From assembly GCF_013363975.1 (NCBI RefSeq), contig NZ_JABWGN010000004.1, positions 62,001 through 126,000 of the forward strand: DNA of 64,000 nt, written 5' to 3'. Source of the stretch: Nonomuraea montanisoli. Lineage in GTDB: Bacteria > Actinomycetota > Actinomycetes > Streptosporangiales > Streptosporangiaceae. Shown here piece after piece: positions 17,403 through 26,541 of this stretch. Every line of letters begins with the position of its first letter. The first letter of the stretch is position 1. The notes beneath the pieces are model-generated. The model made no database searches. It was not told the origin of the DNA and worked only from the letters and a program-made list of their open reading frames with translations. A program made the position numbers and the translations under genes.

Positions 17403-18632
17403 ATGGGCGGACCAGGGCTCGATCGTGTGCTCGGATCGCTGCGGTCGCGGCTGGCCGCCTACGAGGACACCGGCGATCCCTCCGGCATCCTCTCCGACGC
17501 CGCCACCGAGGAGGCCGCCCTCCTGGTCGACGCGGTACGCGAACACACCGCGTCCGGCGCGGACGGCGCGTGGGACGACGACGCGCTCGCCACGGCCGGA
17601 CGGCTGCACTGGAAGCGGCATCTCACGACCCCGCCCAGCGACACGGTCCACCACGGGGCGGCGATCCTGCTGTTCGCCCGGCCGTACCGTGCCCGCAGGT
17701 CCCTGGTGCCCGAGGTGCTGTGGTCCCAGCTCGCCGAGCACCCGGACGACACGCCCGCGCTCGACCTGGTGAGCACGCCGGCCGAGGAGATCGCCGAGCT
17801 GGCCGAGGCGCTGCTCGCCGACGATCCCACGTCGGCGGAGGCACTCATCCCCTACTTACGGGTGGCCGCCGGCATGCTGCCCGCGCGCCATCCCGGCAGG
17901 CCGCCCCTGCTCTCGGCCCTCGGGCTGGCCGGCAGTCTGCTCGCCAGGAGCGTCCCGAGCCGCGGCGACGCCCTCGACGTGGCGGTCGAGGCGGCCCGCG
18001 AGGCCGCCGCCACCATGGCGGACACCTGGCCGGGCCGCGCCGTCCTGCTGTCCCGGCTCGGCCTGTTCCTGTGGGAACGCCACCAGCGTGACGGCCGCGA
18101 GGAGGACCTGACCGATTCCGAGCGCCACAACCGGGCCGCGGTGCTGGCCTGCGGCGACGACGACCCCGCCCGGCCCGGGTGCCTGCACAATCTCGTCCTG
18201 GCCCTGATCAGCCGTTACCAGCTCACCGGCGACCCCGCCGTTCTCGACGAGGCCGTCGAGAACGGGCGGGAGGCGGTCCGTTCCTCCCGCCCCGGCCTCC
18301 CGGCCGCTCCGCTCCACGCCACCTCGCTGGCCGCCGCGCTCAGGCTGCGCTTCGAGCGCACCGGCGGCGCGGAGGACCTGGCCGAGGCGGAGAAGGTGCT
18401 CACGGCCGCACTCGACCTGGCCGGCGAGGACGGCCCGTACCGGTCGCTGGTCCTGACCCGTCTCGGCGAGCCGGCCGAGGTGGACGCCGCCCCTCCGGCG
18501 CCGGACGAGCCCCCGCCGGACGAGCCCCCGGCAGTCGAGTCCCCGGCAGTCGAGTCCGCGCCGGTCGAGTCCCCGCCCGGCAGGTCCCGCGTGCCGCCGA
18601 GGCGGAGATGGAGGTGGTGGCGTGGCCGCTGA
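17403..18632 (+). CDS. TPR-like helical protein, first gene of TPR-CHAT operon
   Basis: A 409-residue cytosolic protein. After a divergent N-terminal part (about 1-110, with LHWKRHL and ILLFARPYR), it shows repeated helical pairs of tetratricopeptide type, e.g. LLSRLGLFLWERHQRDGRE, LHNLVLALISRYQLTGDP and LATSLAAALRLRFERTGGAEDL-like units. The C-terminus (about 360-409) is a Pro/Glu linker with a repeated AVES unit and a basic, Trp-rich end. The same repeat style continues in the next protein, whose GTG start (18622) lies 11 bp before this stop, so the two are translationally coupled. The pair may descend from one longer CHAT protein. The function is not known. Confidence 0.8.
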   Translation: MGGPGLDRVLGSLRSRLAAYEDTGDPSGILSDAATEEAALLVDAVREHTASGADGAWDDDALATAGRLHWKRHLTTPPSDTVHHGAAILLFARPYRARRSLVPEVLWSQLAEHPDDTPALDLVSTPAEEIAELAEALLADDPTSAEALIPYLRVAAGMLPARHPGRPPLLSALGLAGSLLARSVPSRGDALDVAVEAAREAAATMADTWPGRAVLLSRLGLFLWERHQRDGREEDLTDSERHNRAAVLACGDDDPARPGCLHNLVLALISRYQLTGDPAVLDEAVENGREAVRSSRPGLPAAPLHATSLAAALRLRFERTGGAEDLAEAEKVLTAALDLAGEDGPYRSLVLTRLGEPAEVDAAPPAPDEPPPDEPPAVESPAVESAPVESPPGRSRVPPRRRWRWWRGR

Positions 18633-21600
18633 ACGCAGGATCGCCCGCCTGCTGTCCCGGGTCGTCAGGAAGAGCGACCCCCATGCGCTGGACGCCGCGA
18701 TCCGCCTGCTGCGGGACGGCGCCGCCCCCGACTCCCCGGCCGGTCCAGGCTCCGGCGCGCCGGAGGACGCGGCGGAGGACGCCGCGGAAGACGCGGCGGC
18801 GGCCGCTGCGGAGAGCGCCGCGGAGGACGCGGCGGAGGTCGCGGCGGAGCGGTTGCGGGGCGCGGCCCGTGAGGCCGACGGGCTCTGCCACGTGGGCGTC
18901 GCCTGGCGGGAGCGCGCCTCGCTGCTCACGCACGACCCCGCCGACCTCGACCGGGCGGTGGCGGCGCTCGACGGCGTCCCGGCCGGTCACCCCCGCGCCC
19001 GGCGGGAGCTGGCCGCGACCCTCTACCTCCGCCATCAGGCGCGCGGCCACCAAGCCGACCTGGAACGCGCGAGGCGAACCGCGGAGGCCGCCGCCGGTGA
19101 CAGTGCCGAGGCCCGCGCCGTCCTGGCCACGATCCTGATGGACCTGCCACGGGGACAGGAGGATCTCGACCGGGCCGAGTCGCTGCTGGCCGAGGCGGCG
19201 GAGCTGTTACCGCGCTCCCACGCGTGGCGTCCGGGCGTCCTGCGCGACCTGGCGCGACTGCGTGAGCGCCGGTTCGGCCGCACGTGGGACCCGCGGGTGC
19301 TCGACGACGCGATCGACGCCTGGCAGGAAGCGGCCGACACCGCGGGCCGCGGCCACGCCGGTCTGGCGCACTACCTCACCGGTGTCGGGCTCGCCCTGCG
19401 CAGACGGTACGAGCGGACCGAGAACGTCGCCGACGTCGACCGCGCCGTGAGGGCCCTGCGGAAGGCGCGGAAGGCGGCCGGCCCCCACGACCCCCACCGG
19501 GCGCTCCACGCCGGCAATCTCGGCACCGCCCACCAGGACCGGTACCGCTTCACGCGGGAGCGCGCGGACCTCGACCGGGCGATCGAGCTGCACGAGGAGG
19601 CGCTGGCCGAGCGCGACGACGACCCCCTCCACCTGGCCAACCTCGGCAACGCCCTGCGACTGCGCAGCGACGCCGAGGCCGGCGCCGCCGACCTGGCCAG
19701 GTCGTTGGAGCTGCAGGAACGGGCGGTCGCCCTCGATCCCGGCGGCGGGAGTCCTCGCGTGCTCAACGCGCTGGCCCACACGCTGCGGCTGCGCCACCGG
19801 CTGGAGGACGACCGCCGGGACCTCGTCAGGGCGGCCGGCCTCCACGAGCGGGCCCTGGCCGCGACCCCCGAGGGGCACCCCGACCACGCGGTGTTCCTCT
19901 TCGACCTCGCGTCCGCTCTGCGCCTCCTCCTGGCGTCCCCGGAGGACGGCGAGTCCGACGCGCGGGAGTCCGACGCACAGGGGGCCTTCGGGCAGGAGTC
20001 CGACGCGCGAGACGCCGGGCAGCTGGATCGCGCGGTCGGCGTCCACGAACGGCTGGCCGCCGCCGTGCCGGAGGGCACACCCGAGCACGTCGGCGCCCTG
20101 GGCTGGCTGGCGCAGATCCTCCTCATCCGCTACGAGACGTCCGGCGAGGACCGCGACCTGGCCCGCGCCGCCGAGGCCGTGCGCACGGCCGGGACCTCCT
20201 CCCCCGGCCCCGGCCACCAGCGCGAGCTGGCCGCGCTGGACCGGCGGATCCGGCTGCACGAGGCGAAGGTGCGCATGCACGAGGTCGCGCCGGTCCCGGG
20301 CGACGACCGGCGGGCCGTCGTGTTCACCGGCACGCACGGCGGCCGGACCCGGTACCTCGTGGCCGTCTCGCCCGCCGACCGGCCGCTGACGCTGGTGGCG
20401 ATCGGCGAGCGGCCCGACGCCGCGTTCTTCGTCGACATCTGGGACCAGATCAGGACCGGCGCCGACTTCGTCATCCTGACCGAGCCCAGGAAGGACGCCG
20501 GAGCCGGCCACCTGGCGATCAGCTACCCGCTGCCGGACCGTGACGATCCCCCCACCGTCGAGGAACTGGCCGCCGAGGCGCTCGCGGCCACGCGACGGCC
20601 GCCCGAGATGCGCGGGCCGTACCAGGTGGGGTGGACCGCTCTGGCGGCGTTCGTCATCTCGGGGCATTTCGCGTGGGGACTGCGCAGGCTCGGCGTGGTG
20701 ACATCGCACCCGGACCAGTGGATGCGAGAGGCCGAGGAGGACGACGGCGACCTGCTCCAACTGTTCCACACCTGGCTCTACGACACCGACGACCGCGTGA
20801 CGCGATGGGTCAACGACAGCCCGCTGCCCGTGCACGACCGGATCACGGTGCCGGAACCGCTGGCGTCGGCCGGCCCGGCCGCGCTGGCCCCGTCGGAGTT
20901 CGGCCGCGCCGTGCTCACCATGGCCACCACGTACCGGCAGGGGGACCTCGTCTACCGCTGGGTCAGGCCGGGCAGGTTGCTGGCGCACGCCGTCCATTCC
21001 CGCATGGACGAGCACGAGCCGTGGAGCGCCGGCGAGACGAGCGACTGGCCGCCCGCCGAGGAAGTCGTCGCCACCCGGGACGAGGCGTGGGAGTGGAAGC
21101 AGCAGTGGTACGCGGGCAACTACCTGAACGACACCCGCGCGGCCGTCGACGAGGGCCGGCTCGTCGACGCCTTCCACGCCTTCAGCCTGCACGTCCGGCT
21201 CGTCAGGCCCGCCTCCGCCGAGGACGCCCTGCCAAGCCTGTACGGCGGGAACACGCTGGCGGAGGCCCTTCGCGAGCACGGTCACCACGACCTGTGCGCG
21301 TGGGTGGCGGACGAGTGCGCCGCGCTGGCCGGACGCTGCGGCATGGCCGGCCTGCGGCGGGAGTTCCTGCGCAGCGCCGCGATCGCCGTGGAGGGACAGG
21401 GGCTGCTGGACGAGGCCCTGCACCGCTACGACCTGGCCCTGGCCACCGATCCCGGCAACGCGCCGGCGCTCTCCCCGGACGCGCACTACGGCATCGACGA
21501 CACGCGGCTCGCCGTCACCGACCGCAACCTGCACCTCGACTACGTCACCACCAGCATCAGCCTGCTGGCCGACCACGAGCCGGAGGGACTCTTCCGCCCC

Positions 21601-23631
21601 TTCCACCTCCCCGGCGAACCACCCGAGCCGGGACCGCGCCGCCCGCCGGACGGGCTCGACCGGCGGGCCGCCGCCCTCGTGGCCACCGCGCGCGCCCACC
21701 TGGACGAGGCGGAACGGCTCCTGCTGGCCGAGCCGGAGGAGAGCGACGCGTGGGCGAGACTGGCGTGCCGGGTGTACCGGCTGCGGATCCGCGACCTCCT
21801 GGGCGAGCACGCCGAGGCGGCGGAGGGCTTCGACCTGCTGGTCGAGGATCCCGGGCTGCGCGCTCACGAGAGGCTGCTGGCCAGCGTGCGGGTGTACCGG
21901 GCCGCCGCGCTGCGCAAGCTCGCCGACGGCGACGAGAGCTGGGCCGCGCGCTACGACGCCTGCCTGGAGGAGGCGGAGACCGGGGAGGGGGTGTGGCCGG
22001 AGGACCGCGCCTGCGTCCTGAAGGTGCTCAAGGCCGACCGGCTCACCGACCAGGGGGAGCTCGCCGAGGCGTTCGACTGGGCGGTCGACGCGCTGCACCT
22101 GCAGCTCTCGGCGGAGCGGCGCCGGGTCGCCGTGCCCGCCCCGGGCGTGGCGCACGCGGGCTGGATGGCGATCGACGTGCCGGCCCGGCTGAACGAGCTG
22201 TGGCGCCGCATGGGGCACGCCTGGGGCGAGACCCCTGACACGCGGCTGTACTTCCGGGCCTGCTTCTCGGCGGTGGAGAGCGCCAAGAGCCGGTGGTTCC
22301 GCCGGGAGCTGCGCGGCGGGTTGCGGCCGCTGCCCGACGGGGGCGTGGAGTACGAGCCGACGACGTACCCGGAGGAGAGGGTGGACGAGCTGCTCCTGCG
22401 GACCTCGCGCCTGGTCCGTGACCGTCCACGACGGGACGACGGCGACGACCGGGGGGACCGGGGCGACCGGGGGGACCAGGGGGACCGGGAGGCTCGGGGG
22501 GACCGGGAGCCTCGGGAGGACCGGTACGGTGAGCCGCAGGCCGTGGGCGACGCCTTCCCCGAGGGCCACACCGCCGACCTGCGCCGCCACCTGCCGGACG
22601 GCACCGCGCTCCTGTCGTTCTACGTGACCGCCGACCACACGTACCTGACCTGCCTCACCCCCGAGCACACAGCCGCCCTGCGGCTGCCCCTCCCGGCCCG
22701 CACGCTCAACCGCGCCGTGCTGGCCCTGCAGGCGGGCTTCTCGGGGACGGGCCTGTACGGCAGGATCGACCCCGAACGCCCCTACGACCTGGACGAACGG
22801 CTGATCGAGCCGGTCCGGGCGCTGGCCTGGCACCTGCATCCGCTGACGCCGCTGCTGCGCGACGCCCCGCTCGTGCTCGTCGCGCCGCACCGCGCGTGGC
22901 ACAACATCCCCGTCCACGCGCTGCTGCTGCCCCAGGTGTGGGAGACGGGGCGCTGCCCGGCCTGGTCGTACGTGCCGAGCCTCGGGGTGGCCGAGGACCT
23001 GTTCCGGCGGGCGGCGCGGCGGCCGGGACGGGTGGAGAGGGCGGCCGTGCTGAGCGTGCCCGGCGGCGAGGAGGAGCAGGAGACGTTCCGGACGTGCCAC
23101 GACCGGATCGCGGGACTGTTGCGGGGGGCGGCGGGGCGGGCCGAGGAGGTGTTCGGCGGCGACGCCACGCCGGAGGAGGCGATCTCCACGGCGACGCGCA
23201 CCGACCTGCTGCACGTCCTGGCCCACGGCTCGCACCGGGAGGGCGCCGAGGTGATGGACTCGGGGCTGGCGCTGGCGGGCGGGGCGCTGTCCGGCTCGGC
23301 GCTGATGTCCGGCTCCTTGGGGGCGGCGCATCTGACGTTCCAGGCGTGCTCGGTCGGCCGCGTCGTCACCTCCGTCAGCGACGACGTCTGGGGGCCGACC
23401 AGGGCGGCGCTGCTGAACGGGGCCGACAGCGTCCTCGCGCCCATGTGGGACGTGGACCTGGAGTCGTCCACCCGGCTGCTGGAGAACTTCTACACGCGGT
23501 GGCTCACCGGCGGTCAGAGCAAGGCGCAGGCCTTCGCCGAGGCGCAGCGCGACGTCTGGCGGGCGGCCGACGGCCGGGAGGCGTGGAGGCACATGTACCA
23601 CTGGGCGGCGTTCAAGCTGACGGGAGTATGA
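18622..23631 (+). CDS. Giant TPR-CHAT domain protein (caspase-like protease candidate)
   Basis: A 1,669-residue protein. Residues 1-70 are Ala/Glu/Asp-rich. About 70-560 are tandem TPR-like helices (units such as ARYLTGVGLALRRRYERT-like and LANLGNALRLRSDAEAG-like). About 560-1240 is a middle region of beta strands and further helices. A charged RGD-rich linker encoded by 9-bp repeats follows near 1272-1300, and the C-terminal CHAT peptidase domain fills about 1310-1669. The catalytic dyad is readable: His 1535 in VLAHGSHREG and Cys 1576 in TFQACSVGRV. NIPVHALLLP is also typical. CHAT proteins are clan CD cysteine proteases related to caspases, several of which act in defence or cell death. 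The GTG start has GGAGG upstream and overlaps the previous stop. Confidence 0.9.
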   Translation: MAAERRIARLLSRVVRKSDPHALDAAIRLLRDGAAPDSPAGPGSGAPEDAAEDAAEDAAAAAAESAAEDAAEVAAERLRGAAREADGLCHVGVAWRERASLLTHDPADLDRAVAALDGVPAGHPRARRELAATLYLRHQARGHQADLERARRTAEAAAGDSAEARAVLATILMDLPRGQEDLDRAESLLAEAAELLPRSHAWRPGVLRDLARLRERRFGRTWDPRVLDDAIDAWQEAADTAGRGHAGLAHYLTGVGLALRRRYERTENVADVDRAVRALRKARKAAGPHDPHRALHAGNLGTAHQDRYRFTRERADLDRAIELHEEALAERDDDPLHLANLGNALRLRSDAEAGAADLARSLELQERAVALDPGGGSPRVLNALAHTLRLRHRLEDDRRDLVRAAGLHERALAATPEGHPDHAVFLFDLASALRLLLASPEDGESDARESDAQGAFGQESDARDAGQLDRAVGVHERLAAAVPEGTPEHVGALGWLAQILLIRYETSGEDRDLARAAEAVRTAGTSSPGPGHQRELAALDRRIRLHEAKVRMHEVAPVPGDDRRAVVFTGTHGGRTRYLVAVSPADRPLTLVAIGERPDAAFFVDIWDQIRTGADFVILTEPRKDAGAGHLAISYPLPDRDDPPTVEELAAEALAATRRPPEMRGPYQVGWTALAAFVISGHFAWGLRRLGVVTSHPDQWMREAEEDDGDLLQLFHTWLYDTDDRVTRWVNDSPLPVHDRITVPEPLASAGPAALAPSEFGRAVLTMATTYRQGDLVYRWVRPGRLLAHAVHSRMDEHEPWSAGETSDWPPAEEVVATRDEAWEWKQQWYAGNYLNDTRAAVDEGRLVDAFHAFSLHVRLVRPASAEDALPSLYGGNTLAEALREHGHHDLCAWVADECAALAGRCGMAGLRREFLRSAAIAVEGQGLLDEALHRYDLALATDPGNAPALSPDAHYGIDDTRLAVTDRNLHLDYVTTSISLLADHEPEGLFRPFHLPGEPPEPGPRRPPDGLDRRAAALVATARAHLDEAERLLLAEPEESDAWARLACRVYRLRIRDLLGEHAEAAEGFDLLVEDPGLRAHERLLASVRVYRAAALRKLADGDESWAARYDACLEEAETGEGVWPEDRACVLKVLKADRLTDQGELAEAFDWAVDALHLQLSAERRRVAVPAPGVAHAGWMAIDVPARLNELWRRMGHAWGETPDTRLYFRACFSAVESAKSRWFRRELRGGLRPLPDGGVEYEPTTYPEERVDELLLRTSRLVRDRPRRDDGDDRGDRGDRGDQGDREARGDREPREDRYGEPQAVGDAFPEGHTADLRRHLPDGTALLSFYVTADHTYLTCLTPEHTAALRLPLPARTLNRAVLALQAGFSGTGLYGRIDPERPYDLDERLIEPVRALAWHLHPLTPLLRDAPLVLVAPHRAWHNIPVHALLLPQVWETGRCPAWSYVPSLGVAEDLFRRAARRPGRVERAAVLSVPGGEEEQETFRTCHDRIAGLLRGAAGRAEEVFGGDATPEEAISTATRTDLLHVLAHGSHREGAEVMDSGLALAGGALSGSALMSGSLGAAHLTFQACSVGRVVTSVSDDVWGPTRAALLNGADSVLAPMWDVDLESSTRLLENFYTRWLTGGQSKAQAFAEAQRDVWRAADGREAWRHMYHWAAFKLTGV
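22434..22529 (+). repeat. 9-bp coding repeat in CHAT linker
   Basis: Repeats of about nine bases (GGGGACCGG and variants) encode an Asp-Arg-Gly-rich linker between the helical part and the CHAT domain. The frame is kept. It is one of several in-frame minisatellites in the window. Confidence 0.7.
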
Positions 23632-23634
23632 GGG

Positions 23635-24357
23635 ATGACGACGGACAACGGGACGGCCCTGGAGGACCTCAGCGAGGCTCAGCTCGCGCAGGTGCTCCAG
23701 CATCTGGTCAGCCGGTTCGACACCGAGGAGCCGGCCATCACCGCCGAGGAGGTCGCGGAGCGGCTGGCCCGCGACCGGGCGTTCCTGCTGGAGGCCGCCG
23801 GGTCCCTGGCGGAGGGCGCGGGGTCCTCGCCGGAGGGCGGCGACGGCGCCCTGCCGGGGGCCGCCGCGTCGGGCGGCGCGTCGGGCGGGACGTCCGGCGG
23901 GACGTCGGGCGGGACGTCCGGCGGGACGTCGGGCGGGACGTCGGGTGGGGCGTCGGGCGGCGCGTCGGGTGGGGCGTCGGGCGGCGCGTCGGGTGGCGCG
24001 TCGGGTGGCGCGTCGGGTGGGGCGTCGGGCGGCGCGGAGTCGCGGCGCGGCGACCTGGTCGAGCTGGCCGGGCTGCTCGCCGAGACCTCCACGGAGGCCC
24101 GGGAGGCGGTCGAGGAGGCCGCGGACCGGGTGCGCCGATCGCGGACGCTGCCGGTGTCGGACGTGGCCATGGACATCCTGGTGATCGCCGCCTCGGCGGC
24201 GGTGCTGCGGCCCCAGATCACGCTGCGCAAGGTCAAGAAGGGCGAGAACACCGAGTTCGACCTCAAGGTGAGCGCGGGCGGCGGCGGCAAGGGCGTGAGC
24301 GGGGTGCTGGACTGGGTGACGCGCTTCCTCGGACCCGGCCAGGGCGGCGCCCCCTGA
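23635..24357 (+). CDS. Small protein with 14 SGG(A/T) repeats, third gene of TPR-CHAT operon
   Basis: A 240-residue protein of unknown family starting 3 bp after the CHAT stop. Residues 1-62 are acidic and helical (LSEAQLAQVLQHLVSRFDT). Residues 79-134 are exactly 14 tetrapeptides SGGA or SGGT. Next come a basic ESRRGD junction, a helical pair (about 140-170), a hydrophobic stretch VAMDILVIAASAAVL (177-191), a basic strand pair (ITLRKVKKG) and a Gly-rich amphipathic tail. It may be the regulatory partner or the substrate of the CHAT protease, with the linker and ESRR site as possible cleavage region. That is inference. There is no similarity I can name. Confidence 0.75.
   Translation: MTTDNGTALEDLSEAQLAQVLQHLVSRFDTEEPAITAEEVAERLARDRAFLLEAAGSLAEGAGSSPEGGDGALPGAAASGGASGGTSGGTSGGTSGGTSGGTSGGASGGASGGASGGASGGASGGASGGASGGAESRRGDLVELAGLLAETSTEAREAVEEAADRVRRSRTLPVSDVAMDILVIAASAAVLRPQITLRKVKKGENTEFDLKVSAGGGGKGVSGVLDWVTRFLGPGQGGAP
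23869..24036 (+). repeat. 12-bp coding minisatellite, 14 copies
   Basis: Fourteen units of TCGGGCGGN(A/G)CG type encode SGG(A/T). Copies 2-6 carry Thr codons and the others Ala codons, which suggests block duplication. Length changes would stay in frame. Confidence 0.9.
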
Positions 24358-24439
24358 CCGGGAGAGACCGATCACCTGGATCCCCGGGCGACTCGCCGTG
24401 CCCCCGCTTGACGCCGACGAGCCGCTCTGACGGGTGGGG

Positions 24440-25213
24440 TCAGGCGCGGCGTACGGCGTCCACCGCCTCAGGTTCGACGCCCTCCACCGGCTGGTCGGCC
24501 GGCCTGCGGCCCTGCGCGCGACGCCACGTCTCGAAGGCGGCCGTGCTCGCGGCGATCACCGCCATCCCCAGCACCACCCCGGCGACGACATCGCTGACCC
24601 AGTGGACGCCCAGCGCGACCCGCGTGTACGCCACCGACACCACCAGGAACAGCGCCACTCCCCACGCGGTCCACCGTCCCCGCCCGGACAGCCGCGGCAG
24701 CAGGGCCAGGACGAACACGCCCGCGCCGAGCGTGACGTTGAGCGCGTGCCCCGAGGGGAACGCCTCGCCGGAGGCCAGGGCGACCGGCTCGGGCAGGATC
24801 GGTCGGGCCCGGTCCACGAGGATCTTGAGCCCGGCGCCGAGCAGCCCGCCCACGGCCATGGTCGTGACCGCCCAGAGGGCGAGCCTGGGCGCGCCCCGGC
24901 GCAGCAGCCATCCGGCGAGGACGGCGACCGCGATCCGCCACGACCACGGGCCGAACACGTTCGTCCAGACGATGAGCGCGTCGGTCACCACCGGGTCGGT
25001 CAGCGCGTACCGGTGCAGAGTGGCGGTCGCTCCCGCGTCCAGGTCGTTGAGCGGCATCCTGGCCACGACGAGCAGCGGGAGGAACGCGATCACCAGGAGC
25101 GCGCCCGCCATGCAGGTGACGGTCAGCCGCAGTCCCCGACCGCGGTCACGGTCGAGGCGGGCTTCCATCCACCGCCGGGCGAGCCTCCGGCGCCGCTCCT
25201 CCTCCATCGGCAT
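24440..25213 (-). CDS. PAP2 family lipid phosphatase
   Basis: A 257-residue integral membrane phosphatase with about six helices. The three PAP2 motifs are present: KILVDRARP, PSGH (in AFPSGHALN) and the SVAYTRVALGVHWVSDV segment with the catalytic His. It probably dephosphorylates phosphatidic acid or an isoprenyl diphosphate at the outer membrane face. It lies 144 bp downstream of a response-regulator gene on the same strand, with repeated CTGTCATC elements between them. Confidence 0.92.
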   Translation of the reverse strand: MPMEEERRRRLARRWMEARLDRDRGRGLRLTVTCMAGALLVIAFLPLLVVARMPLNDLDAGATATLHRYALTDPVVTDALIVWTNVFGPWSWRIAVAVLAGWLLRRGAPRLALWAVTTMAVGGLLGAGLKILVDRARPILPEPVALASGEAFPSGHALNVTLGAGVFVLALLPRLSGRGRWTAWGVALFLVVSVAYTRVALGVHWVSDVVAGVVLGMAVIAASTAAFETWRRAQGRRPADQPVEGVEPEAVDAVRRA

Positions 25214-25239
25214 CCGTACTGGCTACCCGCCTGTCGGCC

Positions 25240-25271
25240 GATCATCCACGACGCCGATCATCCACGACGTC
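25240..25271. repeat. Direct repeat of 16 bp, two copies
   Basis: GATCATCCACGACGCC (25240-25255) is followed directly by GATCATCCACGACGTC (25256-25271). It lies in the leader of the PAP2 gene. Its role is unknown. Confidence 0.6.
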
Positions 25272-25316
25272 GATCGCCTTCGACGTCCGCCACCAGGCCG
25301 CCCGTGTGTCAGAGCG

Positions 25317-25362
25317 CTGTCATCCGTTGTCACCTGTCATCTGTCATCTGGTGGCTGTCATC
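25317..25362. repeat. Four CTGTCATC repeats between response regulator and PAP2 gene
   Basis: CTGTCATC occurs at 25317, 25334, 25341 and 25355, and the variant TTGTCACC at 25328. On the minus strand these read GATGACAG. The last copy contains the stop codon of the response-regulator gene. They could be binding sites in the PAP2 promoter. Confidence 0.5.
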
Positions 25363-26025
25363 GGGACGGCGACACCAGGCCGGCGTCATAGGCGGCGATG
25401 ACGAGCTGGACCCGGTCGCGGGCGCCCAGCTTGGCCAGCAGGCTCGCCACGTGCGCCTTGGCGGTGCCGGGGCTGATGTGCAGACTCGCCGCGATCTCGG
25501 CGTTGGACAGGCCGCGTCCGACGAGGGTCAGCACCTCGTGCTCGCGCTCCGTGACGCCGGCCAGCTCGCGCGGGCGCCGGACGGCGGCGGGCCGGGCCGC
25601 GAACTCCTCGATGAGGCGGCGGGTGACGCCGGGCGCGATGAGCGCGTCCCCGGCGGCGACCACGCGGACGGCGGTCAGGATGTCGTCCAGCGCCATGTCC
25701 TTGACGAGGAACCCGCTGGCCCCGGCCCGCAGCGCGGCGTAGACGTTGTCGTCGTCGTCGAAGGTGGTGAGGATGACGACCCGCGTCGCGGGCGGCCCCG
25801 AGGTGATCATCTGGGTGGCCTCGATGCCGTCCATGCCGGGCATGCGGATGTCCATCAGCACCACGTCGGGACGCAACTCCCTGGCCAGCCGTACGGCCTG
25901 GGCGCCGGTACCGGCCTCCCCCACCACGTGCGCGTCGGCCGTGCCTTCGAGGACCGTGCGCAGGCCGGCGCGCACGAGCGGCTGGTCGTCCGCGAGCACG
26001 ACCCGGATCGCCGTCTCCGTGCCCA
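25358..26025 (-). CDS. NarL/FixJ-type response regulator, no kinase adjacent
   Basis: A 222-residue regulator with a receiver domain (VVLADDQPLVRAGL, phosphoacceptor Asp in [28 protein letters not shown]) and a LuxR output domain (VTEREHEVLTLVGRGLSNAEIAASLHIS and GTAKAHVASLLAKLG). The GTG at 26025 is preferred because GGGAGG lies six bases upstream. An ATG at 26080 would add 18 residues. No histidine kinase gene is seen on either side, so its partner is elsewhere. The PAP2 gene downstream is a possible target. Confidence 0.93.
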
Positions 26026-26541
26026 CCGCTACCTCCCGGACCGTTTCTTTCTGACCCGCCGGTTCCTCCTGGCCGGTCATGGGGTCCGCTCCGGGATCGG
26101 CGGCGGTACGGTCTCCCGCCCGGGTAAGGGGCGGCGCCACGGCGGAGGCGTGGACCGTACGTTCGCGCGGTGCGGCAGAGGGAGGCGGGGCGGGTCCTGG
26201 AGCACGCGGTCGATCGTAGCCACCGCCCACCGGCCGGGCATCGGCCCCGGGGCGTACGCCTGCGGGCAGACTTCCCACGCCTTGAGCTGCCCGGACGCCA
26301 GGACCTCCGCGCGAGGCGACGACCGGACGCTTCCAAGGTCGAGGGGCACAGCGGTCGAGAGGCCGGCGGCTGACATCTCTCCAGCACGATCTACGACCAT
26401 CCGGAGCCAAGCGCCGTGCGCACTGCCACTCGAGGCACGCGGCGTGCGCGCAATGTGCAGACCTACCAGGGCAGCGTGCGCTCCTCGACCGGCCGCCAGG
26501 GACCACGCAGACGCAGTGATCATGGCGACTTCCAGGCCGGG
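26026..26541. other. Gene-poor stretch, no coding pattern recognised
   Basis: About 516 bp upstream of the response regulator. Several frames are open, as expected at this GC content, but none shows a domain, signal or plausible start with ribosome site. Some of it may be decayed coding sequence. Confidence 0.4.

Noticed and set aside
23635..24357. Third CHAT-operon protein as a bacterial gasdermin
   Set aside because: Gasdermins have a beta-rich pore domain of about 250 residues and a short C-terminal inhibitory peptide. This protein is half Gly/Ser linker and mostly helical, so the comparison holds only as analogy.
19207..24375. A 1,722-codon open frame on the minus strand under the CHAT operon
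   Set aside because: It is an antisense shadow typical of GC-rich coding DNA. It is Arg/Gly/Pro-rich, has no domain, and the plus strand has a clear CHAT protein.
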